Shown: positions 45,852 to 54,863, counted from the first letter of the stretch. The stretch: 64,000 nucleotides of DNA from Neobacillus cucumis (GCF_016107705.1 NZ_JAEHGC010000019.1:1-64000), one strand, 5' to 3'. The notes: generated by a model not told the origin, from the letters alone. A program made the numbers and translations.

Positions 45852-46596
45852 ACGCATCATTTTCTTCGCATTATTAATCGTCATCTGGCAGGCTGCGGTA
45901 AAAATAACGGGTGTTTCAGCCGCAGTGATGCCAGCACCGACAGATGTACTTCAAGCACTTGTAAAAGGATTTGCAGATAAAACATTAATCTATGATATTC
46001 TTGCCAGCTTTCGCAGGCTTGCAATCGGTTTAAGTATTGCAATTATCCTTGGAATCTTCTTAGGCATTCTTTTAGCGAAAAATAAAACGGCTGACGAAAC
46101 ACTCGGTACGTTGATTTTAGCCTTACAAAGTGTACCAAGTATCGTTTGGCTGCCGATTGCGATTATGTGGTTTGGATTAAATGAAACATCGGTAATTTTT
46201 ATCGTGATTCTTGGGGCAACACTTGTGATGACCATCAATATGAGGATTGGCATCAAAAATGTTTCGCCTCTTTACATAAGAGCCGCTCAAACGATGGGCT
46301 CCGGTGGATTAGATCTTTTTACATCAGTTATTTTCCCGGCTTCCGTCCCATATGCCGTAACAGGTGCAAGACTTGGCTGGGCATTTGCCTGGAGGGCATT
46401 AATGGCTGGTGAAATCCTGAGTACTGGACCTGGATTAGGGTATACCCTGAAGTATGCTTCTGATTTTGGCAATATGAGCATGGTCATCGGGATTATGATT
46501 ATTATTGGTATTATTGGAACCATTGTAGATATCGTTTTCTTCCAACGCGTTGAAAAAAATGTTATTCGTCGTTGGGGACTAGAGACATCAAATTAG
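45835..46596 (+). CDS. ssuC: ABC transporter permease (SsuC/TauC type)
   Basis: 253 residues with six spans. The ATPase-contact loop reads IRAAQTMGSGGLDLFTSVIFPASVP and LGWAFAWRALMAGEIL is the family end block. Channel of the same importer. Starts within the ATPase gene, so translation is coupled. Confidence 0.88.
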   Translation: MQQTIKRIIFFALLIVIWQAAVKITGVSAAVMPAPTDVLQALVKGFADKTLIYDILASFRRLAIGLSIAIILGIFLGILLAKNKTADETLGTLILALQSVPSIVWLPIAIMWFGLNETSVIFIVILGATLVMTINMRIGIKNVSPLYIRAAQTMGSGGLDLFTSVIFPASVPYAVTGARLGWAFAWRALMAGEILSTGPGLGYTLKYASDFGNMSMVIGIMIIIGIIGTIVDIVFFQRVEKNVIRRWGLETSN

Positions 46597-46626
46597 ATAG
46601 AGAAAATTAGAGGGGGAACTAGAGAG

Positions 46627-47625
46627 ATGAAGAAAAAATCAATGATTTTAGGTTTGGCGGTTATGCTTGGAGCAGGTGTTTTAGCAGGCTGTGGATCGAA
46701 CAATGCAAGCACTGATGGAGGAGAGAAAAAGGTCGTTATCGGCTATTTTCCAAACATTGACCATGCACCTGCAATGGTGGCAAGGGAAAAAGGATTTTAT
46801 GAAAAAGAACTTGGCAAGGATATCAAAGTAGAATACAAAACTTTTCCAGATGGCGGTGCCTTCATGACCGCACTTAAAACAGGTGATATTGATGCCGGTT
46901 TAGTTGGACCAGGGCCTGTCATGAATAACTTTACAAATGGTGCCGATGTAAAAATCATTGCCGGAGCTTCTTCTGGTGGTACCGCGATTGTTGCCAGCAA
47001 ACAAAGCGGGATCAACTCTGTTAAAGATTTCAGTGGGAAAACCTTCATTACTCCAGGAGTAGGCTGTACACATGATGTACAAATGGAAACATTCTTACAG
47101 GATTATGGAGTTAAGTCAGCCCGTATTGGGGGAACTTTAAAGCACGTAACCGGTAACCCGGCACAATATGCAAGTATGTTTGAATCAGGAAAAGTGGATT
47201 TAGCCGCTGTTCCAGAGCCATGGGCTTCACAGCTAGTGAAGAAATCAGGGGCAAAAGTAATCGTTGACAGCCAGAAAATTTCGTACGGTACAACGTTGCC
47301 AAATACGATTCTTGTAACAAGTGGTAAAGAAATTAAGGCTGATAAAGATGTGGTCGGAAAAATTGTTAAAGCACAGGAAGAAGCGATTGCTTTTATCGGT
47401 AAAAATCCTGAAGAAGCGAAGAATATCACTGTTAAGGCGATTAAAGATATTACAAAACAAGGTCTTGATAAAGATGTGATGGATCAAGCTTGGACACATA
47501 TTCACTTTACAAGTGATGTAAACAAAGATGTGATTCAACAGTTTGCTAATTCATCTGTAGAGTTAAAGTTCTTAAAGGAAAAGCCTGATTTTGCTTCGTT
47601 AATTGATACACAATTTATTAATTAA
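46627..47625 (+). CDS. ssuA: ABC transporter substrate-binding lipoprotein (SsuA/TauA type)
   Basis: 332 residues. Signal peptide with lipobox LAGC (Cys ~22), then the family start KVVIGYFPNIDHAPAMVAREKGFYEK and DAGLVGPGPVMN; VPEPWASQLVKK near residue 200 is characteristic of sulfonate/nitrate/aromatic-sulfonate binders. Captures the substrate outside the membrane. GAGGGGGAAC precedes ATG 46627. The ligand is likely an organosulfur or related anion. Terminator follows. Confidence 0.87.
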   Translation: MKKKSMILGLAVMLGAGVLAGCGSNNASTDGGEKKVVIGYFPNIDHAPAMVAREKGFYEKELGKDIKVEYKTFPDGGAFMTALKTGDIDAGLVGPGPVMNNFTNGADVKIIAGASSGGTAIVASKQSGINSVKDFSGKTFITPGVGCTHDVQMETFLQDYGVKSARIGGTLKHVTGNPAQYASMFESGKVDLAAVPEPWASQLVKKSGAKVIVDSQKISYGTTLPNTILVTSGKEIKADKDVVGKIVKAQEEAIAFIGKNPEEAKNITVKAIKDITKQGLDKDVMDQAWTHIHFTSDVNKDVIQQFANSSVELKFLKEKPDFASLIDTQFIN

Positions 47626-47631
47626 AATGTA

Positions 47632-47661
47632 AGGTGCTGAGTTAAGACTCGGCACCTTTTT
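47632..47661 (+). terminator. Intrinsic terminator of the transporter operon
   Basis: Ten-bp stem AGGTGCTGAG/CTCGGCACCT with one G-U pair and 6-nt loop, then T4. Confidence 0.88.
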
Positions 47662-47683
47662 CTGAAAAAGAGGTGTTTTTACC

Positions 47684-48268
47684 ATGAAACGCTGTTTGTT
47701 TCTAGTAGTTTGTTTATTGCTGTTAGCAGCCTGTTCTAAGACTGAGGAGAAAAATGTAGAGGATTCTTTTCCACTTCATATGGAAGTACAAAAATTTAAT
47801 GCGGTGAATCAGTATGGTGAACCATTCACTTTTAAAAACATAAAGGGAAAGGTTTGGGTGGCTGATTTTCTGTTTACCAATTGTGATACGGTTTGTTCGC
47901 CGATGACTGCCAACATGGCGACATTGCAAAGGAAACTGGCTGCTGCTGGGGTGGATGCTGAGCTTGTATCTTTTAGTATCGACCCAGATCACGACCAGCC
48001 TGGGAAATTAAAGGAATATGCTAAAGGGGTGGACGCGGATTTCTCGAACTGGAACCTCCTAACCGGATATAAACAGCCATTCATTGAAAGCTTCGCCAAC
48101 AAATCTTTTATGGCCGCAGCAGCCAAACTGGAAGACTCCAACCAATTTGTACACAGTACATCCTTCTACCTCATCAACAAAGACGGAGTCGTCCTCCAAA
48201 AATACGAAGGCGCCTCAAACCCGCCATACAATGAAATTATTAACGATATTAAAACATTGGAAAAGTGA
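47684..48268 (+). CDS. Sco1/SenC-family copper/thioredoxin-like lipoprotein
   Basis: 194 residues. Lipobox LAAC (Cys17), then a thioredoxin fold with the Sco metal site: Cys67 and Cys71 in TNCDTVCSPM, and His157 in FVHSTSF. Sco proteins deliver copper to the Cu-A centre of cytochrome oxidase, outside the membrane. AAAAGAGGTG precedes ATG 47684. No oxidase gene is adjacent. Ends just before a palindromic repeat that may act as terminator. Confidence 0.92.
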   Translation: MKRCLFLVVCLLLLAACSKTEEKNVEDSFPLHMEVQKFNAVNQYGEPFTFKNIKGKVWVADFLFTNCDTVCSPMTANMATLQRKLAAAGVDAELVSFSIDPDHDQPGKLKEYAKGVDADFSNWNLLTGYKQPFIESFANKSFMAAAAKLEDSNQFVHSTSFYLINKDGVVLQKYEGASNPPYNEIINDIKTLEK

Positions 48269-48270
48269 TT

Positions 48271-48313
48271 CGACAAAATTCGGGTGGTGCCAGGCACCAC
48301 CCGAATTTTGTCG
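48271..48313. repeat. 43-nt perfect palindromic repeat
   Basis: CGACAAAATTCGGGTGGTG, centre CCAGG, exact 19-nt complement. Differs from the copy at 28267 by compensating changes at one stem pair (C/G to T/A) and by one centre base. Lies between convergent genes. Confidence 0.92.
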
Positions 48314-48323
48314 AAAAAATCTA

Positions 48324-48839
48324 TCACTTCTCAAGAATTTGTTTGTATTCTTGCCCTTTTTGGACGTAGACTTCGATGGACATTTGGATTAGTTGCAGGT
48401 CTTTTTCTGTGAGCTCGCGGACTACTTTTCCGGGTGATCCGACGACAAGGGAGCGTGGTGGGATTTTGGTTCCGCTTGTGAGTAGGGTGTTAGCTCCTAT
48501 GATGCATTCATCGCCGATTTCGACGTGGTCGAGGAGGGTGGAGCCCATCCCGATGATACTGCGATTGCCAATCTTGCAGCCGTGTAAAATGACATTATGA
48601 CCAACTGTTACTCCATCCCCAATTTCTACTGGACAACCTTCATATAAATGGATGGTGCTATTATCTTGGATGCTTGTTTGATCTCCAATGGTAATCGGCC
48701 CTTCGTCCCCGCGTAACACCGCATTAAACCAAATGGTAGACTCCTTCCCAATTTTTATATCTCCGATTAAATAAGCGCCAGGTGCCACAAATACCGTTTC
48801 GTCGATCGAAGGGGCAACACCATTGTAAGGTATCTTCAT
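48324..48839 (-). CDS. Gamma-carbonic-anhydrase-like hexapeptide-repeat protein (YtoA-like)
   Basis: 171 residues of left-handed beta helix (repeats such as IGDIKIGKESTIWF, IGDGVTVGHNVILHG, IGDECIIGANTLL). Three histidines that would hold zinc at the trimer interface are present: His64, His81 and His86. Similar proteins are annotated as carbonic anhydrase or acetyltransferase; activity of the bacillar members is uncertain. AAAGGAGAG precedes ATG 48839. Monocistronic. Confidence 0.9.
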   Translation of the reverse strand: MKIPYNGVAPSIDETVFVAPGAYLIGDIKIGKESTIWFNAVLRGDEGPITIGDQTSIQDNSTIHLYEGCPVEIGDGVTVGHNVILHGCKIGNRSIIGMGSTLLDHVEIGDECIIGANTLLTSGTKIPPRSLVVGSPGKVVRELTEKDLQLIQMSIEVYVQKGQEYKQILEK

Positions 48840-49081
48840 TCTTTCTCTCTCTCCTTTTAAAAATCTGAATTATAACTCTCTTCAGTTATTAGTATACCAC
48901 TCTACAGTAGAGGAAAAAAATGAGAACTATTTTCAAATCAATTTTGCCAAGCCAAACTTCGAAAATGTCAAAAATATTTAACAAATATTTGACAAAATTC
49001 TTAATAAATTCACGGTAATCTCCTTCTATTTTTGTCCGATGGTAGAATAAAACTATCACAATAGTAGAAACGGGTGAGAAG

Positions 49082-49732
49082 ATGAAATGTACGGGGAGAG
49101 TATGTATTTTAGCTTTTACAATCGTTAGTTATATGATTGGTCTTTTCATTCATGGGAATGCTTTCACAAGCTTGGACCTCGTCCTCATTTCTGTTTTTTC
49201 TCTAATCGCATGGTATTCCGGAAAGCAATATGATTTAGTGAAATTTCATTCCGAAAAGGATTTTTTAACAAAAATATATAATCGCCGTTATGCTGAAAAA
49301 ATTTTTCCTAAATTGAAGGCAAAAATGGAGCGACTGAATAAATCGATGGCAGTGTTTCTTTTAGATGTAAATAATTTTAAAGAGATTAATGACTCACTAG
49401 GTCATGAGACCGGTGATGTAGTTTTAAAAATGCTAACCGAGCTTCTTGCGAAAACCTTAAATAAATCGGAAGTATTAATCAGATGGGGCGGGGATGAATT
49501 TTTGATTATCGCTCCAAATACCAATCATATTGAAGCCGAAAAAATAAGAGAAAAAATAGAAACTTGTCTACTAAACTCAGAAAAAAATACCTATCATATC
49601 GCAGTTTCTATTGGTTATTCCATTTATCCAGAGCAGGCAAAACGATTTGAAGAGGCTGTAATGCTTGCGGATCAACAAATGTACAAAACGAAATTAGAAA
49701 AGAAATGCAATGGATTTGTTCCCGTATCCTAA
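49082..49732 (+). CDS. Membrane GGDEF diguanylate cyclase
   Basis: 216 residues. Two N-terminal membrane spans (residues ~8-47), then a GGDEF domain with the intact active-site loop RWGGDEF (136-140) and metal Asp95 in LLDVNNFKEIND. No RxxD inhibitory site five residues before GGDEF, so product inhibition through that site is not expected. Makes c-di-GMP from GTP. The HD-GYP phosphodiesterase gene begins 60 nt later, giving a make-and-break pair. Confidence 0.92.
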   Translation: MKCTGRVCILAFTIVSYMIGLFIHGNAFTSLDLVLISVFSLIAWYSGKQYDLVKFHSEKDFLTKIYNRRYAEKIFPKLKAKMERLNKSMAVFLLDVNNFKEINDSLGHETGDVVLKMLTELLAKTLNKSEVLIRWGGDEFLIIAPNTNHIEAEKIREKIETCLLNSEKNTYHIAVSIGYSIYPEQAKRFEEAVMLADQQMYKTKLEKKCNGFVPVS

Positions 49733-49792
49733 TCGTTTAAGAGAGATGGATTATTGTATTTCGGGTTACCAAGAAAGGGAGTTTTAACTGCA

Positions 49793-50761
49793 ATGGAAAA
49801 AAGAATTCAATCATGGTTAAATAAACCCAATTACTTTCGTTATGGATTCATTTGCATCTTACTATGTAGTACGTTTTTAAACTTAACCATTTTAATGGAT
49901 GAACGGATTTATATATTTTATGTTCTTGCCACCGTTTTCTTAGGAATTGGCTTTTTTAATCAATCCCCCTTGTTTCTAGTGTTATGTACGACCCTCATTG
50001 TCACTTGCAGGTATTCCTTTGCACCAAATTTACCGGATGCAGGCACTTTTTTCGTTCAGCTTGGTACTTATCTGTTAATCATGGTCATTTCAGTTGGACT
50101 AATGAAACATAACCAGCGAATAAAAAGAGATAATATTGAAATGATTAAGGTTCTTTCCAAAGCACTGGACTCCAGGGATACTTATACCTCCCAGCATTCT
50201 GAAAATGTTGCCAAATATGCTTTGAAAATCGCTAAGAAAATGAAATTATCAGCTGAATTATGTGATATGACTCAAAAAGCAGGATTATTACACGATATCG
50301 GAAAAATAGGGGTTCCTGAACATATCTTAAAGAAGCCGGGTAAGCTTACGGAAGAGGAATATTCGATTATTAAAGAGCATCCGTTAATCGGGAATGAAAT
50401 TATTAAGCACGTTTCAAGCTTTCATGAAACAGGAATATTAGACGGCGTTTTATATCATCATGAGCGATATGATGGCAAGGGATATCCTCATGGGCTTAAA
50501 GGCGAGGAGATTCCGTTAATTGCCCGCATTTTAGCTGTTGCGGATACATTTGATGCGATGACTTCGAAGCGGGTTTATCGAACAGAGCTAGATGTACATA
50601 AAACGCTAGCTGAAATTGAACAAAATAAAGGAACACAATTTGATCCAGAAATTGCGGAAGTATTTTTACGTTTATTTGAAGAGGAGCACTTAATAAAATT
50701 AAAGAAGGAAATTCCCAAAATAGTATTTAAATCACAAACAACGAAAACCCTCGGCCAATGA
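49793..50761 (+). CDS. Membrane HD-GYP phosphodiesterase
   Basis: 322 residues from ATG 49793 with AAAGGGAG upstream; the frame is open to 49754 without a site. Three or four N-terminal spans (to ~104), then an HD-GYP domain: GLLHDIGKIGVPEHIL (His167, Asp168), HHERYDGKGYP (GYP at 230-232) and ILAVADTFDAMTS. Expected to hydrolyse c-di-GMP. Cotranscribed with the GGDEF gene. Its end overlaps a dead hydrolase fragment on the other strand. Confidence 0.92.
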   Translation: MEKRIQSWLNKPNYFRYGFICILLCSTFLNLTILMDERIYIFYVLATVFLGIGFFNQSPLFLVLCTTLIVTCRYSFAPNLPDAGTFFVQLGTYLLIMVISVGLMKHNQRIKRDNIEMIKVLSKALDSRDTYTSQHSENVAKYALKIAKKMKLSAELCDMTQKAGLLHDIGKIGVPEHILKKPGKLTEEEYSIIKEHPLIGNEIIKHVSSFHETGILDGVLYHHERYDGKGYPHGLKGEEIPLIARILAVADTFDAMTSKRVYRTELDVHKTLAEIEQNKGTQFDPEIAEVFLRLFEEEHLIKLKKEIPKIVFKSQTTKTLGQ

Positions 50762-50884
50762 ATGGGACGAGGGTATATGAACTCCTTCATCCCCAACAAC
50801 AACTTCTCCCTTGGATGAACCGGAAAAATAATAGATGCCAGTGAAAAATCCTTCATTTTCCAATGTAAGCGTTTTAACTTTGAC
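50732..50884 (-). pseudogene. N-terminal remnant of a BAAT-type alpha/beta hydrolase
   Basis: About 50 codons (VKVKTLTLENEGFFTGIYYF, then SGSSKGEVVVGDEGVHIPSS and HSLAEGF) that resemble the start of acyl-CoA thioesterase/BAAT C-terminal hydrolases of bacilli, where a GG-S-E-GG loop would stand at GDEGVH. The frame then stops, with no nucleophile, Asp or His region anywhere nearby, and no start codon with a ribosome site. I read it as a truncated, decayed gene. The similarity is from memory. Confidence 0.45.
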
Positions 50885-50959
50885 AAAATAATAAAAATAG
50901 TCAAAATATATTGACGAAGGCGATTTACGGTGGTAACCTAATAACAAATTTAAGATGAA

Positions 50960-51226
50960 TTGATGACGAGAATAGTAGGATTTATTCCTTGTTTAACAGA
51001 GAGTCGACATTGGGTGGGAGTCGATAACAGGAAACTTCTGAAAATCATCTCCGAGATGCGTAGCTGAAAGTTAGTAAGCTAGGCCGGAAGGTCCACCGTT
51101 AAATTGGAACACGTATCATGATACGGTACGTTGATTTGAGAGCCGCAGCTTTATTGAGGAATTTTAGCTGTGGAAGTAGGGTGGTAACGCGAGCTAACTC
51201 GTCCCTATACATGGGGCGGGTTTTTT
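50960..51226 (+). promoter_or_regulatory. T-box leader (isoleucine type) of ilvA
   Basis: Stem I features AGTA (near 50973), CAGAGAG and GGTGGGAG are present. The specifier region reads CTGAAAATCATCTCCGAG, giving a candidate specifier ATC (51044-51046), which fits isoleucine. The T-box sequence AGGGTGGTAACGCG is at 51178-51191, and the terminator CTCGTCCC/GGGGCGGG with T6 is at 51198-51226. Uncharged tRNA-Ile should favour antitermination. Confidence 0.93.
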
Positions 51227-51283
51227 GTTGTTTAAAAATTGAATTTGAAATTGAAAAGTGCAATTATTTAGGAGGGACCATGA

Positions 51284-52573
51284 ATGAAACAACAAGTTGA
51301 GCAAACAGAGAAAACAGAGAAAACAGAACAAACATTAACTGCTGAGGATGTGATCCTTGCCAGTCACAATATTAAGGACGAAATTTCGCCCACTCCTCTG
51401 CAATACAATGCCATTCTATCTGAACGATATGAGTGTAATGTCTACCTTAAGCGCGAGGACCTGCAAAGTGTACGTTCCTTTAAAATTCGCGGGGCCTATA
51501 ATCGGATTAAAAAACTCAGCGGTGAAGATCTACATAATGGGATTATCTGTGCAAGCGCCGGAAACCATGCACAGGGAGTAGCCTATTCCTGTCATCTTCT
51601 CAAAATTAACGGAAAAATCTTCATGCCAAGCACAACACCAAAGCAAAAAGTGAACCAAGTAAAGTTCTGGGGCAGGGAAGATGTTGAAATTGTCTTAGTG
51701 GGGGATACCTTTGACGATGCTTATGAAAAGGCAATGGAATGCAGTAAAGTAGAGAACAGAACCTTTATCCACCCTTTTGATGATTTTGATGTTATTGCGG
51801 GACAAGGAACAGTCGCGGTTGAACTCCTTAATGACTCACAGGAACCAATCGACTATTTATTCGCGGCCATCGGCGGCGGGGGACTTGTTTCAGGTGTTGG
51901 AACCTATATGAAACAATATTCTCCGGATACTAAATTAATCGGTGTCGAACCAATGGGTGCCCCTGGCATGAAAGAATCGTTATCAAAAGGAAAGGTAACC
52001 TCTCTTAAAGAAATTGATCCTTTCGTAGACGGTGCAGCCGTAAAAACTGTTGGGGCGCATACGTTTGAGATTTGTAAGGACCTGGTAGAAGATATTGTGG
52101 TAGTCCCGGAAGGAAAAGTTTGTACAACACTCATTTCGTTATATAACGAAAATGCCATCGTTGTGGAACCAACCGGTGCTTTATCTATCGCTGCACTTGA
52201 TTCCTATAAGGAACAAATTAAAGGAAAAACAGTCGTTTGTATTGTTAGCGGTGGGAACAATGATATTGGAAGAATGCAGGAAATCAAAGAGCGTTCCAAA
52301 ATTTATGAAGGCTTACAGCATTACTTCATTGTTCAATTCCCGCAGCGTCCCGGTGCATTGAGAGAGTTTTTATTAGATGTTCTTGGACCAAATGATGATA
52401 TCAGCCATTTTGAATATACGAAAAAGAACAACCGCGAAACTGGACCGGCCCTAGTCGGAATCGAATTAAAGGATAAAGACGATTACTTCCCATTAATGGA
52501 ACGGATTAAGGCAAAAGGATTTTTATATCGGGAAGTGAATAAAGATAAAGCATTATATCAAATGTTGGTATAG
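51284..52573 (+). CDS. ilvA: Threonine dehydratase, biosynthetic (IlvA)
   Basis: 429 residues. PLP-binding Lys67 in RSFKIRGA, the AGNHAQGVAYS phosphate loop region and SGGNNDIGR; the C-terminal ~85 residues form an ACT-like domain (HYFIVQFPQRPGALREFL) for isoleucine feedback. Converts threonine to 2-oxobutyrate, first step to isoleucine. A short Glu/Lys/Thr repeat (TEKTEKTEQT, residues 8-17) extends the N-terminus. GGAGG before ATG 51284; control by the Ile T-box is consistent. Confidence 0.97.
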   Translation: MKQQVEQTEKTEKTEQTLTAEDVILASHNIKDEISPTPLQYNAILSERYECNVYLKREDLQSVRSFKIRGAYNRIKKLSGEDLHNGIICASAGNHAQGVAYSCHLLKINGKIFMPSTTPKQKVNQVKFWGREDVEIVLVGDTFDDAYEKAMECSKVENRTFIHPFDDFDVIAGQGTVAVELLNDSQEPIDYLFAAIGGGGLVSGVGTYMKQYSPDTKLIGVEPMGAPGMKESLSKGKVTSLKEIDPFVDGAAVKTVGAHTFEICKDLVEDIVVVPEGKVCTTLISLYNENAIVVEPTGALSIAALDSYKEQIKGKTVVCIVSGGNNDIGRMQEIKERSKIYEGLQHYFIVQFPQRPGALREFLLDVLGPNDDISHFEYTKKNNRETGPALVGIELKDKDDYFPLMERIKAKGFLYREVNKDKALYQMLV

Positions 52574-52585
52574 TAACCTTTTTTA

Positions 52586-52622
52586 AATCTTCGGGTCCAT
52601 CAGGACTCGGAGATTTTTTTAT
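52586..52622 (+). terminator. Intrinsic terminator of ilvA
   Basis: A 13-bp stem, AATCTTCGGGTCC/GGACTCGGAGATT, loop ATCA, with T7. Confidence 0.93.
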
Positions 52623-52768
52623 TTTTAACAGAAAAATGATACGATATTTCTGTAGAAGATCAACCTAAACTCTCCCTAAAAATTATATTAATAATCCATG
52701 AAAAATCTAAACTAATGGAAGAAACATGTTAAATTATTGGTAGAGTTATTTAAAAGGAGAAAGAAATC

Positions 52769-53458
52769 ATGAAAAAACGTATCCTAGTCATCGAGGATGA
52801 AATCAATATTGCTAAGGTGTTAAAAATAGAACTTGAATATGAGAGTTATGAAGTGTTTGTCGAACATAATGGAAAATCAGGATTAAATACGGCAACAGAA
52901 AAATCCATCGATCTTATTTTATTGGATGTTATGCTCCCTGAAATGAATGGAATCGAGGTACTAAGAAGGCTTAGGAAGGCAGGGAATCAAACTCCGGTTA
53001 TTCTTTTGACAGCTCGAAATATGACATTGGATAAGGTAACGGGATTGGATCAAGGAGCCAATGATTATATAACCAAACCATTCGAAATCGAAGAACTTTT
53101 GGCCAGGGTTCGTGCATGTATCCGCGACCACTCGATTCATACTCCAAAGGAAGTTACTTCTGTAGTGACTGTAGGGGATTTATCGATCGATACAAATACC
53201 CGAGAAGTAACAAGAGATGGGACCTCCATCACCGTTACTCCGAAAGAATATGATTTATTGCTTTATTTGGTAACAAATAAAAATAAGGTTGTCACGAGAG
53301 ACAATATTATCTTGAATGTATGGGGCTATGAATATGAAGGAGAGACCAATGTTATTGACGTATTCATTCGCCATCTTCGCAAAAAAGTGGACGAAGGGTT
53401 TGAATCCGAATTAATTCATACTGTTCGTGGAGTTGGTTTTACCGTCAAGGAGAAATAA
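52769..53458 (+). CDS. OmpR-family response regulator (YkoG-like)
   Basis: 229 residues. Receiver domain with acceptor Asp53 (LILLDVMLPEMNG), Lys in ITKPFEIEEL, and a C-terminal winged helix (NVIDVFIRHLRKKVDE, TVRGVGFTVKEK). AAAGGAGAAAG precedes ATG 52769. Paired with the kinase one nt later. The sequence and pair length resemble B. subtilis YkoG/YkoH, whose stimulus is unknown; a match to ArlR-type regulators is also possible. Confidence 0.93.
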   Translation: MKKRILVIEDEINIAKVLKIELEYESYEVFVEHNGKSGLNTATEKSIDLILLDVMLPEMNGIEVLRRLRKAGNQTPVILLTARNMTLDKVTGLDQGANDYITKPFEIEELLARVRACIRDHSIHTPKEVTSVVTVGDLSIDTNTREVTRDGTSITVTPKEYDLLLYLVTNKNKVVTRDNIILNVWGYEYEGETNVIDVFIRHLRKKVDEGFESELIHTVRGVGFTVKEK

Positions 53459-53459
53459 C

Positions 53460-54815
53460 ATGAAAATCACCACGAAAATTAACCTAATGACAACCGCGTG
53501 GCTGCTTTGTGTGTTAATCCTTATTAATGTCGTTGTCTTTTTTTCTTTTTTAAAAATTACCGTCAATATGGAAGAGGATGCGCTATTACAAAAGGCGAAT
53601 GATATTATCGATGAACTTAAATCTTCATCTCCAGAAGAGCAAACAGAAAAGTTAAAAGATTTTTTAACCATCCATTCTTATATCAGGGTCGTTGATCCTA
53701 ATGGAAAAACACTTGCGGAAGTAACCAATGATAGGGAAATTACAAGTAAGATTAAACCAAAATATACAAGAAAACAGGAATCCGGCAGGATATTACTTGG
53801 AACAAAAACGGGAGAAAAGCAAGTAATCTATGTTCGTGTTCCGATAAAAACAAGTCAGAACCGAACAGCAACTCTTGATATTGGAGAAGCCTTGATGGGA
53901 CTTGAAATGAGAAAAGATATTTTACTGTGGATCCTTGGATTATGTACTGTCCTATCCGGAATCTTGTCCCTTCTTGGCGGGAAATGGTTATCCGGCTTCA
54001 TTATGCGTCCCATTTCCAATATGATCAAAACCATGGAGGACATTGAACAAAGTGGTATCCCAAAAAAGATTGTGATTCAAAATCGGACAAGGGACGAATT
54101 GGAGCAGATGGCCTCGACCTTTAATCGAATGATTGAACGGCTTAGTGAGAACATGGAAAAACAGGACCAGTTTATTTCAGATGCTTCTCACGAATTAAAA
54201 ACACCGTTAACCGTCATTAAAAGCTATGCCAGCCTTTTGAGACGAAGGGGCGTGCAAAATAATGAAATATCAACGGAAGCGATTGAAGCCATTTATTCGG
54301 AAGCAACCCGGATCCAAAAAATGACCGAAATGTTCTTGAATATGGCCACTTCCGAAAAAGAAACGACCTTGGATCTAAGGCAAGTGGATTTAGTCGGCTT
54401 ATGTAAAGAGATTCAAAAACAGCTAAAAAATGCCTATAAGCGCGAGATTTATCTCCACCACAGTGATGAACATATTTATATCCAAGCGGATGAACTGAAA
54501 TTAAAACAAGTGATCATAATCCTTCTGGATAATGCGATCAAGTATAGTAAAGATCAAATCGATCTATATTTGAATCAGCAGCAACATTTTGCATCTATTG
54601 CCGTAAAAGATTACGGCATCGGCATACCAGAACAAGATCTTCATCGGATTTTTGAACGATTTTATCGGGTTGATAAAGCAAGAAGCAGAGAAACAGGCGG
54701 AACTGGCCTTGGGCTTGCAATAGCCAAGAATATTATGAAAATGCATAAAGGGGAAATAAAAATAACAAGTAAAGAAGAAAAAGGAACAGAAGTCGAATTA
54801 CTATTTCCTCTATAA
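53460..54815 (+). CDS. Sensor histidine kinase (YkoH-like)
   Basis: 451 residues from ATG 53460 with AAGGAGA. Two membrane spans (~10-32 and ~155-178) flank an extracytoplasmic domain of about 120 residues, then HAMP (MRPISNMIKTMEDIEQ) and the kinase core with H-box His244 (DASHELKTPLTVIKSYASL), N-box LDNAIKYS, DYGIGIP and GTGLGLAIAKNIM. Phosphorylates the preceding regulator. The stop is followed after 4 nt by a palindromic repeat that probably ends the transcript. Confidence 0.93.
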   Translation: MKITTKINLMTTAWLLCVLILINVVVFFSFLKITVNMEEDALLQKANDIIDELKSSSPEEQTEKLKDFLTIHSYIRVVDPNGKTLAEVTNDREITSKIKPKYTRKQESGRILLGTKTGEKQVIYVRVPIKTSQNRTATLDIGEALMGLEMRKDILLWILGLCTVLSGILSLLGGKWLSGFIMRPISNMIKTMEDIEQSGIPKKIVIQNRTRDELEQMASTFNRMIERLSENMEKQDQFISDASHELKTPLTVIKSYASLLRRRGVQNNEISTEAIEAIYSEATRIQKMTEMFLNMATSEKETTLDLRQVDLVGLCKEIQKQLKNAYKREIYLHHSDEHIYIQADELKLKQVIIILLDNAIKYSKDQIDLYLNQQQHFASIAVKDYGIGIPEQDLHRIFERFYRVDKARSRETGGTGLGLAIAKNIMKMHKGEIKITSKEEKGTEVELLFPL

Positions 54816-54819
54816 GATT

Positions 54820-54863
54820 GTGAAAAATTCACACGGTGCCTGGCACCATTGTGAATTTTTCAC
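54820..54863. repeat. 44-nt palindrome with GGTGCC/GGCACC core
   Basis: GTGAAAAATTCAC (54820-54832) pairs with GTGAATTTTTCAC (54851-54863) and an inner GGTGCC-T-GGCACC forms a second stem. The arms differ from the CGACAAAATTCGGG family but the core is the same. Sits between convergent genes. Confidence 0.85.
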
